This document shows positions 19,548 through 29,664 of a stretch of 64,000 nucleotides of DNA, in pieces. Below the pieces are notes generated by a model. The model did no database searches. It saw only the letters and a list, made by a program, of their open reading frames with translations, and was not told the DNA's origin. Made by a program: the position numbers and the translations under genes. The stretch lies in assembly GCA_018141785.1 (NCBI GenBank), contig CP073341.1, positions 1,067,118 through 1,131,117 of the forward strand, written 5' to 3'. Each line of letters opens with the position of its first letter. The stretch's first letter is position 1. The stretch is from Candidatus Paraprochloron terpiosi LD05. GTDB taxonomy: Bacteria; Cyanobacteriota; Cyanobacteriia; Cyanobacteriales; Prochloraceae.

Positions 19548-20811
19548 CACCGCTTCTTCCGATGACGATGCCTACAGTATTTTCGAGACGGTGAACAATC
19601 GCGGCCTATCTCTATCGAACACGGATATGTTGAAAGGCTATTTGCTGGCCAGCATTGAGGATGAAGACAAGCGAAGTGAAGCGAACAACTGCATTAAGCA
19701 ATGGCTCCTAAAATTTGCAGAACAGGGCAAAGACAAAGAAACCGATTTCTTCAAGACCTGGCTACGGTCTCAGCATGGGAAGACTGTGGGGGATAGGAAA
19801 AAGGAAAAGTCCCAGGATTTTGAAGGAATCGGGGAGTATCATTATCGTTGGGTTCGCAACAATGTTCAATCCATTGGCTTAACCAATAGTGAAGCCTTTT
19901 ATAAGTGGGTCACAAAGGATTTGAATTTTTATGCCAAGGTGTATTGGAAGCTGGTCCAAGCTTCTCAGACTCTCACAAAGGGACTGGAGAGCCTTTTCTA
20001 CAATGAGGGTAAGATTCCTAGTCTGCAATATCAACTGTTACTGGCTCCATTACAACCAAGTGATGATGAGGCAAACATTAAGGCCAAGCTGAAGTTAGTA
20101 GCTGACTACATCGACTGTTGGCTAAATCGCCGCTTGTGGAATTACAAATTGATAACATTTAGCTGGGTAAAGAGCGAAGTATTTCAGCTAACTAAAGAGC
20201 TACGGAGGAAATCCCTGGAGGAGTTAAGGGACAAGCTAGTGTTGAACCTGCGAGGGCACAATGTAAAACTGAACTTTAGGGAAGCACCTCGTCTGCATAA
20301 AAGGAATCGTACAAACTTGAAGCGACTGCTTGCTCGCCTGATTGATTGGGTGGAGAAAGAAAGTCACCTACCAGGTAATTACACCAACTACATTAAATCG
20401 GGCAAGTCTGGCTATGAGATTGAGCATATCTGGGCCGATAAGTATGAGCGCCATCAAGATGAGTTTAACAACCAAGAGGAGTTTAGCGAATATCGCAACT
20501 GTTTGGGGGGTTTGCTGTTGCTACCGAAGAAAGTTAATGCTAGTCTGAAAGATAAGGACTATGATGATAAAGTTGAGCATTACCTGAAGGAGAATTTGCT
20601 GGCCAAATCCCTCCACCAGGTATGCTATGAAAACAACCCTGGATTTCTGCAAATGATAGAGCGCACAGGGTTGCCCTTTAAGCCATATTATAAAGCCAAT
20701 GGGAAAGAAAAATCAGTATTTAAGAATACTGACTTGAAAGAGCGGTCAGAACTTTATCGGCAGATTGCCGAACAGGTTTGGTCTGTTAAGCGTTTGGAGG
20801 GGGATAAATAA
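19548..20811 (+). CDS. DUF262/DUF1524 (GmrSD-like) defence protein, exon 2
   Basis: The remaining 421 codons of the gene begun at 16401. It starts with the conserved DUF262 block SIFETVNNRGLSLSNTDMLKGYLL. It ends in a DUF1524 HNH-like nuclease region with YEIEHIWADKY and NCLGGLLLLPKKVNASLKDKDY, the GmrD-type half, so this is a fused GmrSD-like protein. Such proteins cut foreign modified DNA. The single gene follows a toxin-antitoxin pair, consistent with a small defence neighbourhood. Confidence 0.88.
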
Positions 20812-21053
20812 GTGGAGTGCTACGTTATTTTCACCACCATTTTCCCTTCCATGTTAACATTTTAAAGCACACCTTACCCCCTAAGAGCAATGTTTAACAA
20901 ATTGTGGTATCTTGACTTTAAGTCCAGCTTTATCCTATCCTAGATAGCGGTAGCAGATCCGGTGTTTCACCCCGGATCGCCTCCCACTCTTCCTCTCTCT
21001 GTGCCCTCTGCGCCTCTGTGGTTAAATAAAAAAAAACGAACCCTATCTCACCT

Positions 21054-24000
21054 ATGGCCACCCCCTTTACCCCAGCAGAAATCGCCTCACTTGGTCTCAC
21101 AGAAGAAGAATACGCCGAAATTTGCCGCCGACTCCGTCGTCATCCCAACAAAGCAGAGTTAGGCATGTTCGGTGTCATGTGGTCGGAACACTGCTGTTAC
21201 AAAAACTCCAAACCCCTACTGAGTCAATTTCCAACAAGAGGGGAGCGCATTTTAATGGGACCGGGAGAAAATGCTGGGGTGGTGGATCTGGGAGACGGAT
21301 TGCACCTAGCTTTCAAAATCGAATCCCACAACCACCCCTCTGCTGTGGAACCCTTCCAAGGGGCAGCCACGGGAGTAGGAGGTATCCTGCGGGATATCTT
21401 TACCATGGGTGCTCGTCCCATTGCTATCTTAAACTCTCTCCGCTTCGGTTCCCTGACAGACCCCAAAACACGCAGACTATTTGCCGGGGTAGTGAAAGGT
21501 ATCTCCCATTATGGCAATTGCTTAGTTGGAACTGAAACCCTAGTCTGGCGGGATCAGGATGGTATTCATTTCGACACTATTGGGGAGTTTGTGGAATCTC
21601 GTTTACCTGCAAACCTTGGGTATTGTGATGTAGATCCCAACAAGAAAGTTGAAGTGTTGTCATGGGATCCCACTACAACTGATGCAACCTGGCAACCCTT
21701 GCGTCGGTTATTTCGCAGAACTTCAACGGAGTTATTACAGATTAAAACCGCCCTCGGTCGGCAGATAACGGTAACCCCTGACCATCCCAGTCTAGTGTGG
21801 GCTGAGGGGCAGTGGCAGACAAAGCCAGCCCAAACCTTACAAGTGGGCGATATGCTTCCCATTCTCCGGGTTTTGCCCCAGGAAACCCAGCAACCAGAAC
21901 CGCTCCAAATCGATTTCCTCGATATTCTGGCTCAAGATTTATCTTCTCAAAAAGCAACCTATGTATCTCTGCCAGAGACATGGCAAGTGACTGATGAGGT
22001 GCGCCAAGCACTTTTGACAACTGTTTCTTCTGCCCAGAGTCGCCATCGCTATTTGCATAAGACCTATTTACCCTTAGCTCATTTTCTGGAGCTGGAGCCA
22101 CTTCTTCAGGTTCAACGGGCTGATTTGAAGCTGTATCGTCGGAGTGGAAAGGCAAACTACATGAAAGCTGTGGTGAATGTAGATCATCGCTTTGCGCGGT
22201 TGTTAGGTTATTACCTATCAGAAGGATGTGTTTCTGAAAATGGTAACACCTATAAAATAGTACTCACATTTGCCTTGCACGAAGACGAGTATGTGGAAGA
22301 TGTGGCCGCTGCCTTCAAAGACTTGGGTCTGAAACCTTGTATCGAACGGCTGCCTTCCACCATCGCCGTCTCTGTAACCTCTTGGCTACTGGGATATTTG
22401 CTCAAAGATGTCTGGCACTGTGGCACTTTAGCCTTTGAGAAGGCACTACCTGATATTTTCTTTCAATTTCCATCTGACATCCGCTATGAAACTCTCAAAG
22501 GGTTACTACGAGGGGATGGCTCTTTTTCCGCCAAAGTCACGTTTGCCACTACCAGCCACAAACTGTTTGAACAAACTCTCATGCTCCTCCAAGAGCGGGG
22601 GATCGTTCCGTCTATACACGTTAGACCCCCATACACAAGGGAAATTGAGGGCAGAACGGTTAACTGTCACAAACTGTGGCTATTAGAGATTCAAAATATT
22701 CGTGCTCTGACAGCACCCACCCCCATCCCCTCCCGGGAGGGGAGAAAGAGGAGGGTTGGGCAAGAACGAAACGCTGAACTAGCCGCCGCCCTGGGGCAGT
22801 ATCAAACAGGTTGCCGCCATTCTTTCCCTCGGTATACTGATTTAGATAAAGTTGCCTTGGTCAAAATTACAGATATTCAATCGGTGACGGTGGAACCGCA
22901 AATGGTTTATGACATTGAAGTGGCGAACACCCATCTCTTTATCACCACTTCTGGTTTAATCACCCATAATTGCGTTGGCGTTCCCAACGTAGGTGGTGAG
23001 GTGTACTTTGGACCTGCCTACACTGGGAACCCCATAGTAAATGCCATGGCTATAGGTTTAATAGAGACCCCAGAAATAGTCACTTCCGGCGCATCAGGTG
23101 TGGGGAACCCAGTCTTATATGTAGGTTCCACCACTGGGAGAGATGGTATGGGGGGTGCAAGTTTTGCCAGCGCTGAACTTACCGAACAATCTCAAGACCA
23201 ACGCCCCGCCGTGCAGGTAGGGGATCCTTTCCTGGAAAAGTGCCTCATTGAAGCATGTCTGCTGGCTTTTCAAACTGGTGCAGTAGTAGCAGCCCAGGAC
23301 ATGGGAGCCGCAGGTATTACCTGTTCCACTGCGGAAATGGCAGCTAAAGAGGGTTTAGGTATTGAACTTGATTTAGATAAAGTGCCAGTGCGGGAAACCG
23401 GCATGGTTCCTTACGAATACCTGCTCTCCGAATCTCAGGAACGAATGCTCTTTGTAGCCCAAAAAGGTCGTGAGCAAGAATTAATTGATATTTTCCACCG
23501 CTGGCAACTTCATGCTGTGGTGGCTGGGACAGTGATTGCTGAACCCATCGTGCGCATTAAGAGCCAAGGTAAGGTAGCCGCAGAAGTCCCCGCTGCTGCT
23601 TTGGCGGATAATACCCCCATTTACGAAAGAAAAGTCTTGACAGAACCGCCTTCTTATGCTAAAGAGGCTTGGGAATGGACAGCCAATTCCTTACCCGCCC
23701 CTACAGACTGGAATGACATCCTTTTGCAACTCCTAGCCACCCCAACCATCGCCTCGAAACGTTGGGTATATCGCCAGTACGACCATCAGGTACAAAATAA
23801 TACAGTAGTACTACCAGGTGATGGGGATGCAGCAGTAATTCGAGTCAAGGGATATCGGGGTGTAGCCGCCACCACCGACTGCAATAGTCGCTATGTCTAT
23901 CTGGATCCCTATGAAGGAGCCATGAGCGCCGTGGCTGAAGCAGCCAGGAATTTAAGCTGTGTGGGAGCAGAACCCCTAGCAGTCACCGATAACCTCAATT

Positions 24001-24755
24001 TCGGCAGTCCGGAAAATCCTGTGGGTTACTGGCAACTAGCCTCCGCATGTCGTGGTATTGCCCAAGCTTGCCGGGAATTGAAAACTCCCGTCACCGGAGG
24101 AAACGTCTCTCTCTATAACGAAACTGTAGACTCCGCTGGCAATCAGATAGCAATCTATCCTACCCCAGTAATTGGGATGATAGGTTTAGTAGAAGACGTG
24201 AGGAAGGTTTGTCCAACAGGATGGCAGACACCAGGGGATATCATTTATTTACTTGGTTCCAACACCCCCACTTTAGGTGGTTCGGAATATCTAGCCACAA
24301 TTCATGGTATAGTTGCTGGGAAACCCCCATGTGTAGATTTTGATTTAGAACGGGCTGTGCAAAAAGCAACTCGTGTGGGGATTAAAAGGGGTTGGATTAA
24401 TTCGGCTCACGATTGTAGTGAAGGAGGAATTACTGTTACTCTAGCAGAATGCTGTCTTCCCAACAACCTAGGGACTGAGATCCACTTAAACCAAGCACAA
24501 ACACAACAACGATTAGACGAATTGCTTTTTGGCGAAGCTGCTAGTAGAATCTTGGTGTCAGTTTCCCTGCACGTAGGGGCAACTTGGGAAAATTATTTAA
24601 CAGAAAATTTAGGTGAGCATTGGCAAAAACTGGGTTTTGTTAGCAATAAAGGGGAGAATATGCGTATTTTAATTGAGAGTGTCCCTGTTATTGATGTGAA
24701 GATAGAAGAAATGGGCGATCGCTTTTTGAAGGCAATTGAAAAATTGATGTCTTGA
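21054..24755 (+). CDS. purL: Phosphoribosylformylglycinamidine synthase II with intein
   Basis: 1233 codons encoding PurL interrupted by a 484-residue intein (residues 156-639). The extein parts join as GISHYGN | [17 protein letters not shown], giving a mature PurL of 749 residues, normal for the small-subunit PurL of cyanobacteria. PurL converts FGAR, glutamine-derived ammonia and ATP to FGAM in purine synthesis. Motifs include [41 protein letters not shown] and [11 protein letters not shown]. purF lies 3.4 kb downstream with unrelated genes between. Confidence 0.95.
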   Translation: MATPFTPAEIASLGLTEEEYAEICRRLRRHPNKAELGMFGVMWSEHCCYKNSKPLLSQFPTRGERILMGPGENAGVVDLGDGLHLAFKIESHNHPSAVEPFQGAATGVGGILRDIFTMGARPIAILNSLRFGSLTDPKTRRLFAGVVKGISHYGNCLVGTETLVWRDQDGIHFDTIGEFVESRLPANLGYCDVDPNKKVEVLSWDPTTTDATWQPLRRLFRRTSTELLQIKTALGRQITVTPDHPSLVWAEGQWQTKPAQTLQVGDMLPILRVLPQETQQPEPLQIDFLDILAQDLSSQKATYVSLPETWQVTDEVRQALLTTVSSAQSRHRYLHKTYLPLAHFLELEPLLQVQRADLKLYRRSGKANYMKAVVNVDHRFARLLGYYLSEGCVSENGNTYKIVLTFALHEDEYVEDVAAAFKDLGLKPCIERLPSTIAVSVTSWLLGYLLKDVWHCGTLAFEKALPDIFFQFPSDIRYETLKGLLRGDGSFSAKVTFATTSHKLFEQTLMLLQERGIVPSIHVRPPYTREIEGRTVNCHKLWLLEIQNIRALTAPTPIPSREGRKRRVGQERNAELAAALGQYQTGCRHSFPRYTDLDKVALVKITDIQSVTVEPQMVYDIEVANTHLFITTSGLITHNCVGVPNVGGEVYFGPAYTGNPIVNAMAIGLIETPEIVTSGASGVGNPVLYVGSTTGRDGMGGASFASAELTEQSQDQRPAVQVGDPFLEKCLIEACLLAFQTGAVVAAQDMGAAGITCSTAEMAAKEGLGIELDLDKVPVRETGMVPYEYLLSESQERMLFVAQKGREQELIDIFHRWQLHAVVAGTVIAEPIVRIKSQGKVAAEVPAAALADNTPIYERKVLTEPPSYAKEAWEWTANSLPAPTDWNDILLQLLATPTIASKRWVYRQYDHQVQNNTVVLPGDGDAAVIRVKGYRGVAATTDCNSRYVYLDPYEGAMSAVAEAARNLSCVGAEPLAVTDNLNFGSPENPVGYWQLASACRGIAQACRELKTPVTGGNVSLYNETVDSAGNQIAIYPTPVIGMIGLVEDVRKVCPTGWQTPGDIIYLLGSNTPTLGGSEYLATIHGIVAGKPPCVDFDLERAVQKATRVGIKRGWINSAHDCSEGGITVTLAECCLPNNLGTEIHLNQAQTQQRLDELLFGEAASRILVSVSLHVGATWENYLTENLGEHWQKLGFVSNKGENMRILIESVPVIDVKIEEMGDRFLKAIEKLMS
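21519..22970 (+). other. Intein with LAGLIDADG homing endonuclease inside PurL
   Basis: 484 residues beginning with Cys156 (block [11 protein letters not shown]) and ending with [12 protein letters not shown] ... LITHN followed by the +1 Cys640. Block [10 protein letters not shown] supplies the Thr and His. Two LAGLIDADG-like motifs, LLGYYLSEG and LLRGDGSF, are present, so the homing nuclease looks complete. All splicing residues (Cys1, block B His, penultimate His, Asn, Cys+1) are present, so autocatalytic removal is expected. Insertion lies at a conserved active-site-proximal PurL position. Confidence 0.93.
22726..22743. repeat. Perfect 18-bp palindrome inserted in the intein
   Basis: TCCCCTCCCGGGAGGGGA is a perfect palindrome within a proline/arginine-rich stretch ([16 protein letters not shown]). 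It is in frame and sits between the second endonuclease motif and the C-terminal splicing block, and looks like a small repeat inserted into a loop. Confidence 0.6.
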
Positions 24756-24766
24756 AATAATCGTAG

Positions 24767-24791
24767 GTTGGGTTGAGGGACGAAACCCAAC
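24767..24791. terminator. Hairpin between convergent purL and rarD
   Basis: Perfect arms GTTGGGTT (24767-24774) and AACCCAAC (24784-24791) with a 9-nt loop, placed between two convergent genes. A bidirectional transcript end is likely. The arms are also typical of a widespread cyanobacterial interspersed repeat. Confidence 0.55.
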
Positions 24792-24802
24792 AAAGCCCCT
24801 GT

Positions 24803-25720
24803 TTAAGTTGATTGCTTTGAGCGCCGGAGCCAAAGTAAATTGGTGGAATAAATGACTAGCCCACTCCAAATACAACCAAATGCAATTATATGGGTTTTGC
24901 TAAAGGGTTCATGGTATAAAAATACCCCCAAGAGTAACTGCAAGGTGGGTGCTAAATACTGTAAAAAACCCAAAGTTGAGAGGGGAAGTCCCTTAGCAGC
25001 ATTGTTAAACCAGAGCATGGGTAGGGAGGTGATTAGACCACAGCTAATAAATAGCAAAGTGAGAGGAACACTGGCTCCAAAATTGCTTTGACCCAAGGTC
25101 GTCCAATAACCAACTAATATCAGGGCAATAGGGGTTACAAGCACAGTTTCCACCGCTAACCCCACCATAGGAACCACCGGAGTAACTTTCCGGATCAATC
25201 CATAGGAACCAAAAGTTAATGCCAATCCCAGAGCAATCCAAGGTATGGAACCAAAGTCCCGGATAAAAACACTAACCCCAAGGGTAGCCAATGCAACGGC
25301 CACAATTTGCCAAAAGTTCAATTGTTCCTTGAGGAAAATAGCCCCTAGCAAAATGCTGAGTAACGGGTTGATAAAGTAGCCTAAACTGGTTTCAACCACT
25401 CGATTGACATTAACTCCATAAATAAAAGTTCCCCAGTTTAATGCTAACAATGACGCAGTGGTGAATAATGTACCTAAAATGCGAGGAGATTTCCACAGTT
25501 GAGAAAATTCAGTCCAACGCTTTTGGAGTAACAGGACTATAATTAATAGGCAGGCAGACCAGATAATGCGATGACATAAAACTTCTACAGCAGGGGTTGT
25601 GCCAAACAATTTCCAATATATGGGTAATAAACCCCAAGTCCCATAGGCCAAAATTGCATATAAAATACCAGAGGCTGTAGGTAAATCAGCGTTTGAGGGT
25701 GAAGATGACTGTTTTTGCAT
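24803..25720 (-). CDS. rarD: RarD-like EamA-family transporter
   Basis: A 305-residue inner-membrane protein with ten predicted hydrophobic helices, of the RarD/EamA drug-metabolite transporter superfamily. The N-terminal GILYAILAYGTWGLLPIYWK, then HRIIWS, NWGTFIYGVN, ETSLGYFINPL and LQYLAPTLQLLLGVFLYHEP are RarD signatures. The substrate is unknown; RarD is loosely linked to chloramphenicol resistance. It is convergent with purL. Confidence 0.9.
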   Translation of the reverse strand: MQKQSSSPSNADLPTASGILYAILAYGTWGLLPIYWKLFGTTPAVEVLCHRIIWSACLLIIVLLLQKRWTEFSQLWKSPRILGTLFTTASLLALNWGTFIYGVNVNRVVETSLGYFINPLLSILLGAIFLKEQLNFWQIVAVALATLGVSVFIRDFGSIPWIALGLALTFGSYGLIRKVTPVVPMVGLAVETVLVTPIALILVGYWTTLGQSNFGASVPLTLLFISCGLITSLPMLWFNNAAKGLPLSTLGFLQYLAPTLQLLLGVFLYHEPFSKTHIIAFGCIWSGLVIYSTNLLWLRRSKQST

Positions 25721-25767
25721 AAACTCCAGAGATATTTTGTCCTGTTTATGAGCAATATCTACTTTGG

Positions 25768-26714
25768 TTAGCCGTAGTTCCAGATGCAGTCTCTAGTGAG
25801 TTCAGAAATCGACGTTACCCCAAGAAAAGACATAGTTATTTCTAGTTCATTTACGAGAATATCTATTACTTTCCTTCTAAGTTCCTTCCTCCATGATTTG
25901 AAATCATAATTCCTGCCACTCCAGCATTCATTGCCCTGATAGCATCCTTCGGATTCAAAACTCCCTTAAGAAACACAGGGATGGAAGAATTTGTAATCAA
26001 CCATTCGATATCATTCCAATTTTGTGTAGGGTTAAAGAACAGATAGTGATACGACCGCCTTTGGATACGGCTTTGCTGCGCAGCAGTTGGGACATAAGCT
26101 TTAAAATTCACTCGCTCAATACCTGGAGGAAGTGTAACGCCTACCTCAACTTTTCGAGAATGGAGACTTCTAACAGGTTGATCCACTGTAACGACAAGGG
26201 CTTTAACACCTGAGCTGATCGCATTTTCTATTACTCCCTTGGTAAATAAGCGGTCTTCGTGAACAATAAGGTTAAGTAGCAAAGGAACCTTAGATATGTG
26301 CGCCAGCTCAGCTAGGGCAGTACTTGAGTACTCACTAACAACATAAGGGGTCTTCGACAGATTAGCTCCAGACACAGTTTCTACTTCTTTATTTGGATGA
26401 TAAAGCCCGTGATAAGCAGTAGGAGCTAGGAGTATGGGGGATGAAAGCTTGATTCCCAGTAGCTCTGTAGATACGGATACCATGCCAACATCTCGAAGAA
26501 CAGAAGGGCAAAACCGAATCCGTTCATAAGCTTTCTCGTTATCCTCTAGAGTTTGCTCTCGTGACGCTCCTCTAAATAGGACATCCCGCGCAACTTGCGG
26601 CAATGCTGCAAATGCCTCCCTCTCTATTTCTGAGACTGTCTTCAGTTTTTCTATATTCCGCTCGCTCATAATCTCACATCCTGCAACGGCTGCTGCAATA
26701 AGGTTTTCACTCAA
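25768..26714 (-). pseudogene. FMN-dependent alpha-hydroxyacid oxidase, internally deleted
   Basis: The first 282 codons match the (S)-2-hydroxyacid oxidase/lactate oxidase family: ALPQVARDVLFRGA, PILLAPTAYHGLYHP, VDQPVRSLHSRKVE and ISNHGGRNLEG. Translation then stops at 25866, where the family continues with the catalytic-loop DGGIRRG segment, which is absent. Just beyond the stop, another frame encodes ILVNELEITMSFLGVTSI, the recognisable C-terminal helix of the family, ending at 25768. So 60-70 residues including FMN/phosphate-binding residues are missing, and I call it a pseudogene. The true start is probably MSERNIEKLK, 15 codons inside the open frame. Confidence 0.7.
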
Positions 26715-26750
26715 GTCAATTCCGAAAACTGTGGCTCCGGCTTCTTAGAA
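26667..26750 (-). pseudogene. Scrap of a SAM-dependent methyltransferase
   Basis: Immediately upstream of, and in frame with, the hydroxyacid oxidase fragment reads EAGATVFGIDLSENLIAAA, a textbook motif I/II of class I methyltransferases. An in-frame stop lies directly before it. It is a short relic fused to the next gene by deletion. Confidence 0.45.
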
Positions 26751-26779
26751 ACGAAGCCAGCCTTACCACTTACTAACAA

Positions 26780-27106
26780 TCAGCTTATCTTTGCAATGTA
26801 GTTCGTGTTGGGCCAAACACTGTTGATTTCTTCTGCTTGCTGGGATGCACTGAAATTTTCCCAAACAATGCCATTGATGTCTTGATCTTCAGTGAATCCA
26901 TCAGCCGATGGATCTTCCCAACCGAGATGACGTAGCTTTTCCTGTGTTTGACCGGTTTGTCTGATGGAGAGGTTAACTCCCTCAGTACGCCATAATGCGT
27001 ATTCATTTGGAACTACCACACAAGGGCTACAGTTGAGACGTTTGGTATAATCTACAACAGATTTTTCCACATTTTCCACAGACAGGGCAATATGAATTCT
27101 ACGCAT
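26780..27106 (-). CDS. VOC (glyoxalase-like) family protein
   Basis: A 108-residue single-module vicinal-oxygen-chelate protein. The N-terminal RIHIALSVENVEKSVVDYTKRL is the classic first beta-alpha unit of the fold. RHLGWEDP and the acidic FTEDQDINGIVWENF follow. Family members bind a metal and act on varied substrates, and nothing here identifies the reaction. It directly abuts the DapF-like gene (stop 27107, start 27106), so the two form one transcript. Confidence 0.7.
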   Translation of the reverse strand: MRRIHIALSVENVEKSVVDYTKRLNCSPCVVVPNEYALWRTEGVNLSIRQTGQTQEKLRHLGWEDPSADGFTEDQDINGIVWENFSASQQAEEINSVWPNTNYIAKIS

Positions 27107-27982
27107 TTACTCCTCCATGAGAGAATTTATTTGGTTGAGAAAATCTTCTAGGAAATGGCCTTTTGTGACACTTGTTACTGGGCCTGTCATATACGCATTA
27201 CCTGATTCATCGAATGCAATATTCAGGTTTCCCCCTGGCATCTGGACTAATACATCATCATCTATTAGATCCAGCTTTCTAGCCACACTGGCAGCAGCAG
27301 TGCTACTACTGCCTGAAGCCAATGTGTAACCCGCCCCCCTTTCCCATATCATAATACCAACTTTTGCTCTATTTATGACTTTCATAAACTGAACATTTAT
27401 TTTGTTGGGAAATATTGGATTGCTTTCCAGGATTGGTCCCAATTTTCGTACTCTGGATTCAGAAAGTTCATCCGACAAAATAACACAGTGTGGGTTTCCT
27501 ACGGAGACACAGTTTATTAATATCTCTTCATCTCCAATCAGGATTCTTTCCTCAATTACTTCCCGCTCTTCTCCAGCAACAGGAATTTCTTTACTTTTAA
27601 AGTTTGGTATTCCCATATTTACTTGTATGCCTTTCCCATCTATCTCTATGTCATTTGCACCGGCAGGTGTCCATACTTGGAATTTGTCACTATTAACATA
27701 GCCTGTATCTTTAAGATACCTTGAGAATATGCGCAGACCATTGCCACTCTTCTCTGCTTCGCTACCGTCAGGATTGAAAATCCTCAAGTGAAACTGGTTA
27801 TTTCTTAAAGTTGGACCGTAGAGTATACCATCGCTACCAATGCCAAAGTTTCTATTGCAAATTAGCCTAATTATAGGACCATTCATCAAAAATTTGGTTT
27901 TATTTGGATCGATAACTATGTAATCATTACCCAATCCATTATATTTGTAGTAGTCAAAGTTTGTACTTGAGCCATGCATCAT
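27107..27982 (-). CDS. Diaminopimelate epimerase-like protein lacking both catalytic cysteines
   Basis: 291 residues with the full two-domain DapF fold: KYNGLGNDYIVID, RNFGIGSDGI, RIFNPDGSEAEKSGNGLR, VNMGIPNF, VGNPHCVI, ERGAGYTLASGSSSTAAA. In true DapF the two acid/base residues are cysteines in CGNG and ACGTG contexts. Here both are serine (Ser79 and Ser223). The two-base epimerisation of LL-diaminopimelate should therefore fail or be much altered, so I name it DapF-like. Its partners (VOC protein, decayed oxidase) suggest a specialised pathway rather than lysine or cell-wall synthesis. Confidence 0.82.
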   Translation of the reverse strand: MMHGSSTNFDYYKYNGLGNDYIVIDPNKTKFLMNGPIIRLICNRNFGIGSDGILYGPTLRNNQFHLRIFNPDGSEAEKSGNGLRIFSRYLKDTGYVNSDKFQVWTPAGANDIEIDGKGIQVNMGIPNFKSKEIPVAGEEREVIEERILIGDEEILINCVSVGNPHCVILSDELSESRVRKLGPILESNPIFPNKINVQFMKVINRAKVGIMIWERGAGYTLASGSSSTAAASVARKLDLIDDDVLVQMPGGNLNIAFDESGNAYMTGPVTSVTKGHFLEDFLNQINSLMEE

Positions 27983-28167
27983 TTTCTTTATTAATTTATA
28001 GTAAGTTTACTCTGGTTAAATTTATAGAAAACCCCAAGGCCGGGTTAGGAAACCTAAATGAATTATACAACTAGCGGGTCGTCCGAAGTACCGGGAGGCT
28101 GATCGTTATCCCATGCAATGGTACCATGCAAATAACGAGCAACCAAAATGACTAACCTTCCTAAATC

Positions 28168-29664
28168 ATGAGCCAAGTCCAGAAGACAATCCCCCTCAAA
28201 TCTCTCAACTCTGCACCAAGGTTGGACAAGCCCCAAGAAGCCTGCGGCGTCTTCGGGATCTATGCACCAGAATTTAAAGTAGGGAGACTGACTTATTTTG
28301 GTCTCTATGCCCTCCAGCATCGAGGACAAGAATCGGCGGGAATAGTCACCTATGACGGAGACACAATACATTGTCACAAAGACATGGGGTTGGTATCTCA
28401 AGTCTTTAGTGAATCAGTTTTGAATCAGTTGCCTGGTTCCTGGGCAGTGGGTCATACCCGTTATTCTACCACAGGTTCCAGCTTGAAAGTCAATGCCCAG
28501 CCAGCAGTGATTTCCACCCGTTTAGGTACTCTCACCTTGGCTCACAACGGTAACTTAGTCAATACCATGGAACTGCGGCAGCAATTAGAAGAGCGCAATC
28601 ATGATTTTCAAACCACCACTGATTCGGAAATGATTGCCGGACTTATGGCTCAAGAAGTGGATGGGGGTAAAGATTGGACTGAGGCAGCAATTAAGGCTTT
28701 ACAATCCTGTTCTGGGGCTTACAGTCTCGTTATCGGAACTCCCGCAGGGTTAATGGGAGTGCGAGATCCTAATGGCATTCGTCCCTTGGTCATTGGTATT
28801 TTAGAAGGCAATCGTTATGTGTTAGCATCGGAAACCTGCGCTTTAGATATTATCGGTGCAGAATATGTGCGGGATGTAGAACCAGGAGAATTGATGGTAA
28901 TCAATTCAACAGGGATGACGTCTTTCCGGATTCAAAGTCAGCCAGAACCAAAACTATGTATCTTCGAGATGATTTATTTTGCTCGTCCCGATAGCATCAT
29001 GCAGGATGAAACCCTCTATAGTTATCGCCTGCGCTTAGGAAAGCAACTGGCTACAGAGTCAAGAGTGGATGCAGATTTGGTCATGGGAGTGCCCGACTCT
29101 GGTATTCCCGCCGCCATCGGATTTTCCCGAGAATCTGGTATTCCTTACGGGGAAGGACTGATTAAAAACCGCTACGTTGGTCGCACCTTCATTGAACCCA
29201 CTCAACGAATGCGTGAACAAGGCATTCGCATGAAACTCAATCCCCTGAAAGATGTTTTAAAGGGGAAACGAGCCATTATTGTGGATGACTCCATCGTGCG
29301 GGGGACTACTAGTGGCAAAATAGTTAAAGCACTGCGGGATGCTGGAGCGAAGGAAGTACATATGCGCATCTCCTCCCCCCCAGTCACTCACCCCTGTTTC
29401 TACGGTATCGATACAGACAGTCAGGACCAGCTCATTGCCGCTATTAAGTCCGTAGAAGAGATTGCTGGGCACATAGGGGTAGACTCTCTAGCTTATCTTA
29501 GCTGGGAAGGTATGCTCCAAGCCACTGGAAAAAATCCAAAACATTTTTGCTCTGCTTGTTTTTCCGGAAAATATCCCATTGCTATTTCCGACCGGATCAA
29601 GGGTTCTAAGTTGATGTTAGAAGAGTTAAAAGTATTCTATGGCAATCATGAAATTTTGTTGTGA
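28168..29664 (+). CDS. purF: Amidophosphoribosyltransferase
   Basis: A 498-residue PurF, the first committed enzyme of purine synthesis (PRPP plus glutamine to phosphoribosylamine). A 25-residue propeptide precedes the catalytic Cys26 (EACGVFGIYAPE), which becomes the N-terminal nucleophile after cleavage. GHTRYSTTG, LAHNGNLVNT, IRPLVIG, GVPDSGIPAAIGF and the PRPP loop IIVDDSIVRGTTS are present. Cys residues in CIFEMIYFARPDS and ACFSGKYP fit the Fe-S type. The 3' end overlaps the next gene fragment by 17 bp. Confidence 0.94.
   Translation: MSQVQKTIPLKSLNSAPRLDKPQEACGVFGIYAPEFKVGRLTYFGLYALQHRGQESAGIVTYDGDTIHCHKDMGLVSQVFSESVLNQLPGSWAVGHTRYSTTGSSLKVNAQPAVISTRLGTLTLAHNGNLVNTMELRQQLEERNHDFQTTTDSEMIAGLMAQEVDGGKDWTEAAIKALQSCSGAYSLVIGTPAGLMGVRDPNGIRPLVIGILEGNRYVLASETCALDIIGAEYVRDVEPGELMVINSTGMTSFRIQSQPEPKLCIFEMIYFARPDSIMQDETLYSYRLRLGKQLATESRVDADLVMGVPDSGIPAAIGFSRESGIPYGEGLIKNRYVGRTFIEPTQRMREQGIRMKLNPLKDVLKGKRAIIVDDSIVRGTTSGKIVKALRDAGAKEVHMRISSPPVTHPCFYGIDTDSQDQLIAAIKSVEEIAGHIGVDSLAYLSWEGMLQATGKNPKHFCSACFSGKYPIAISDRIKGSKLMLEELKVFYGNHEILL

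Noticed and set aside
28063-28170. Minus-strand peptide ending AWDNDQPPGTSDDPLVV upstream of purF
   Set aside because: It looks protein-like and a 16-mer after its stop also occurs at 364-379. But the upstream part is antisense to purF and I cannot find a start or family, so it is at most a gene-end relic.
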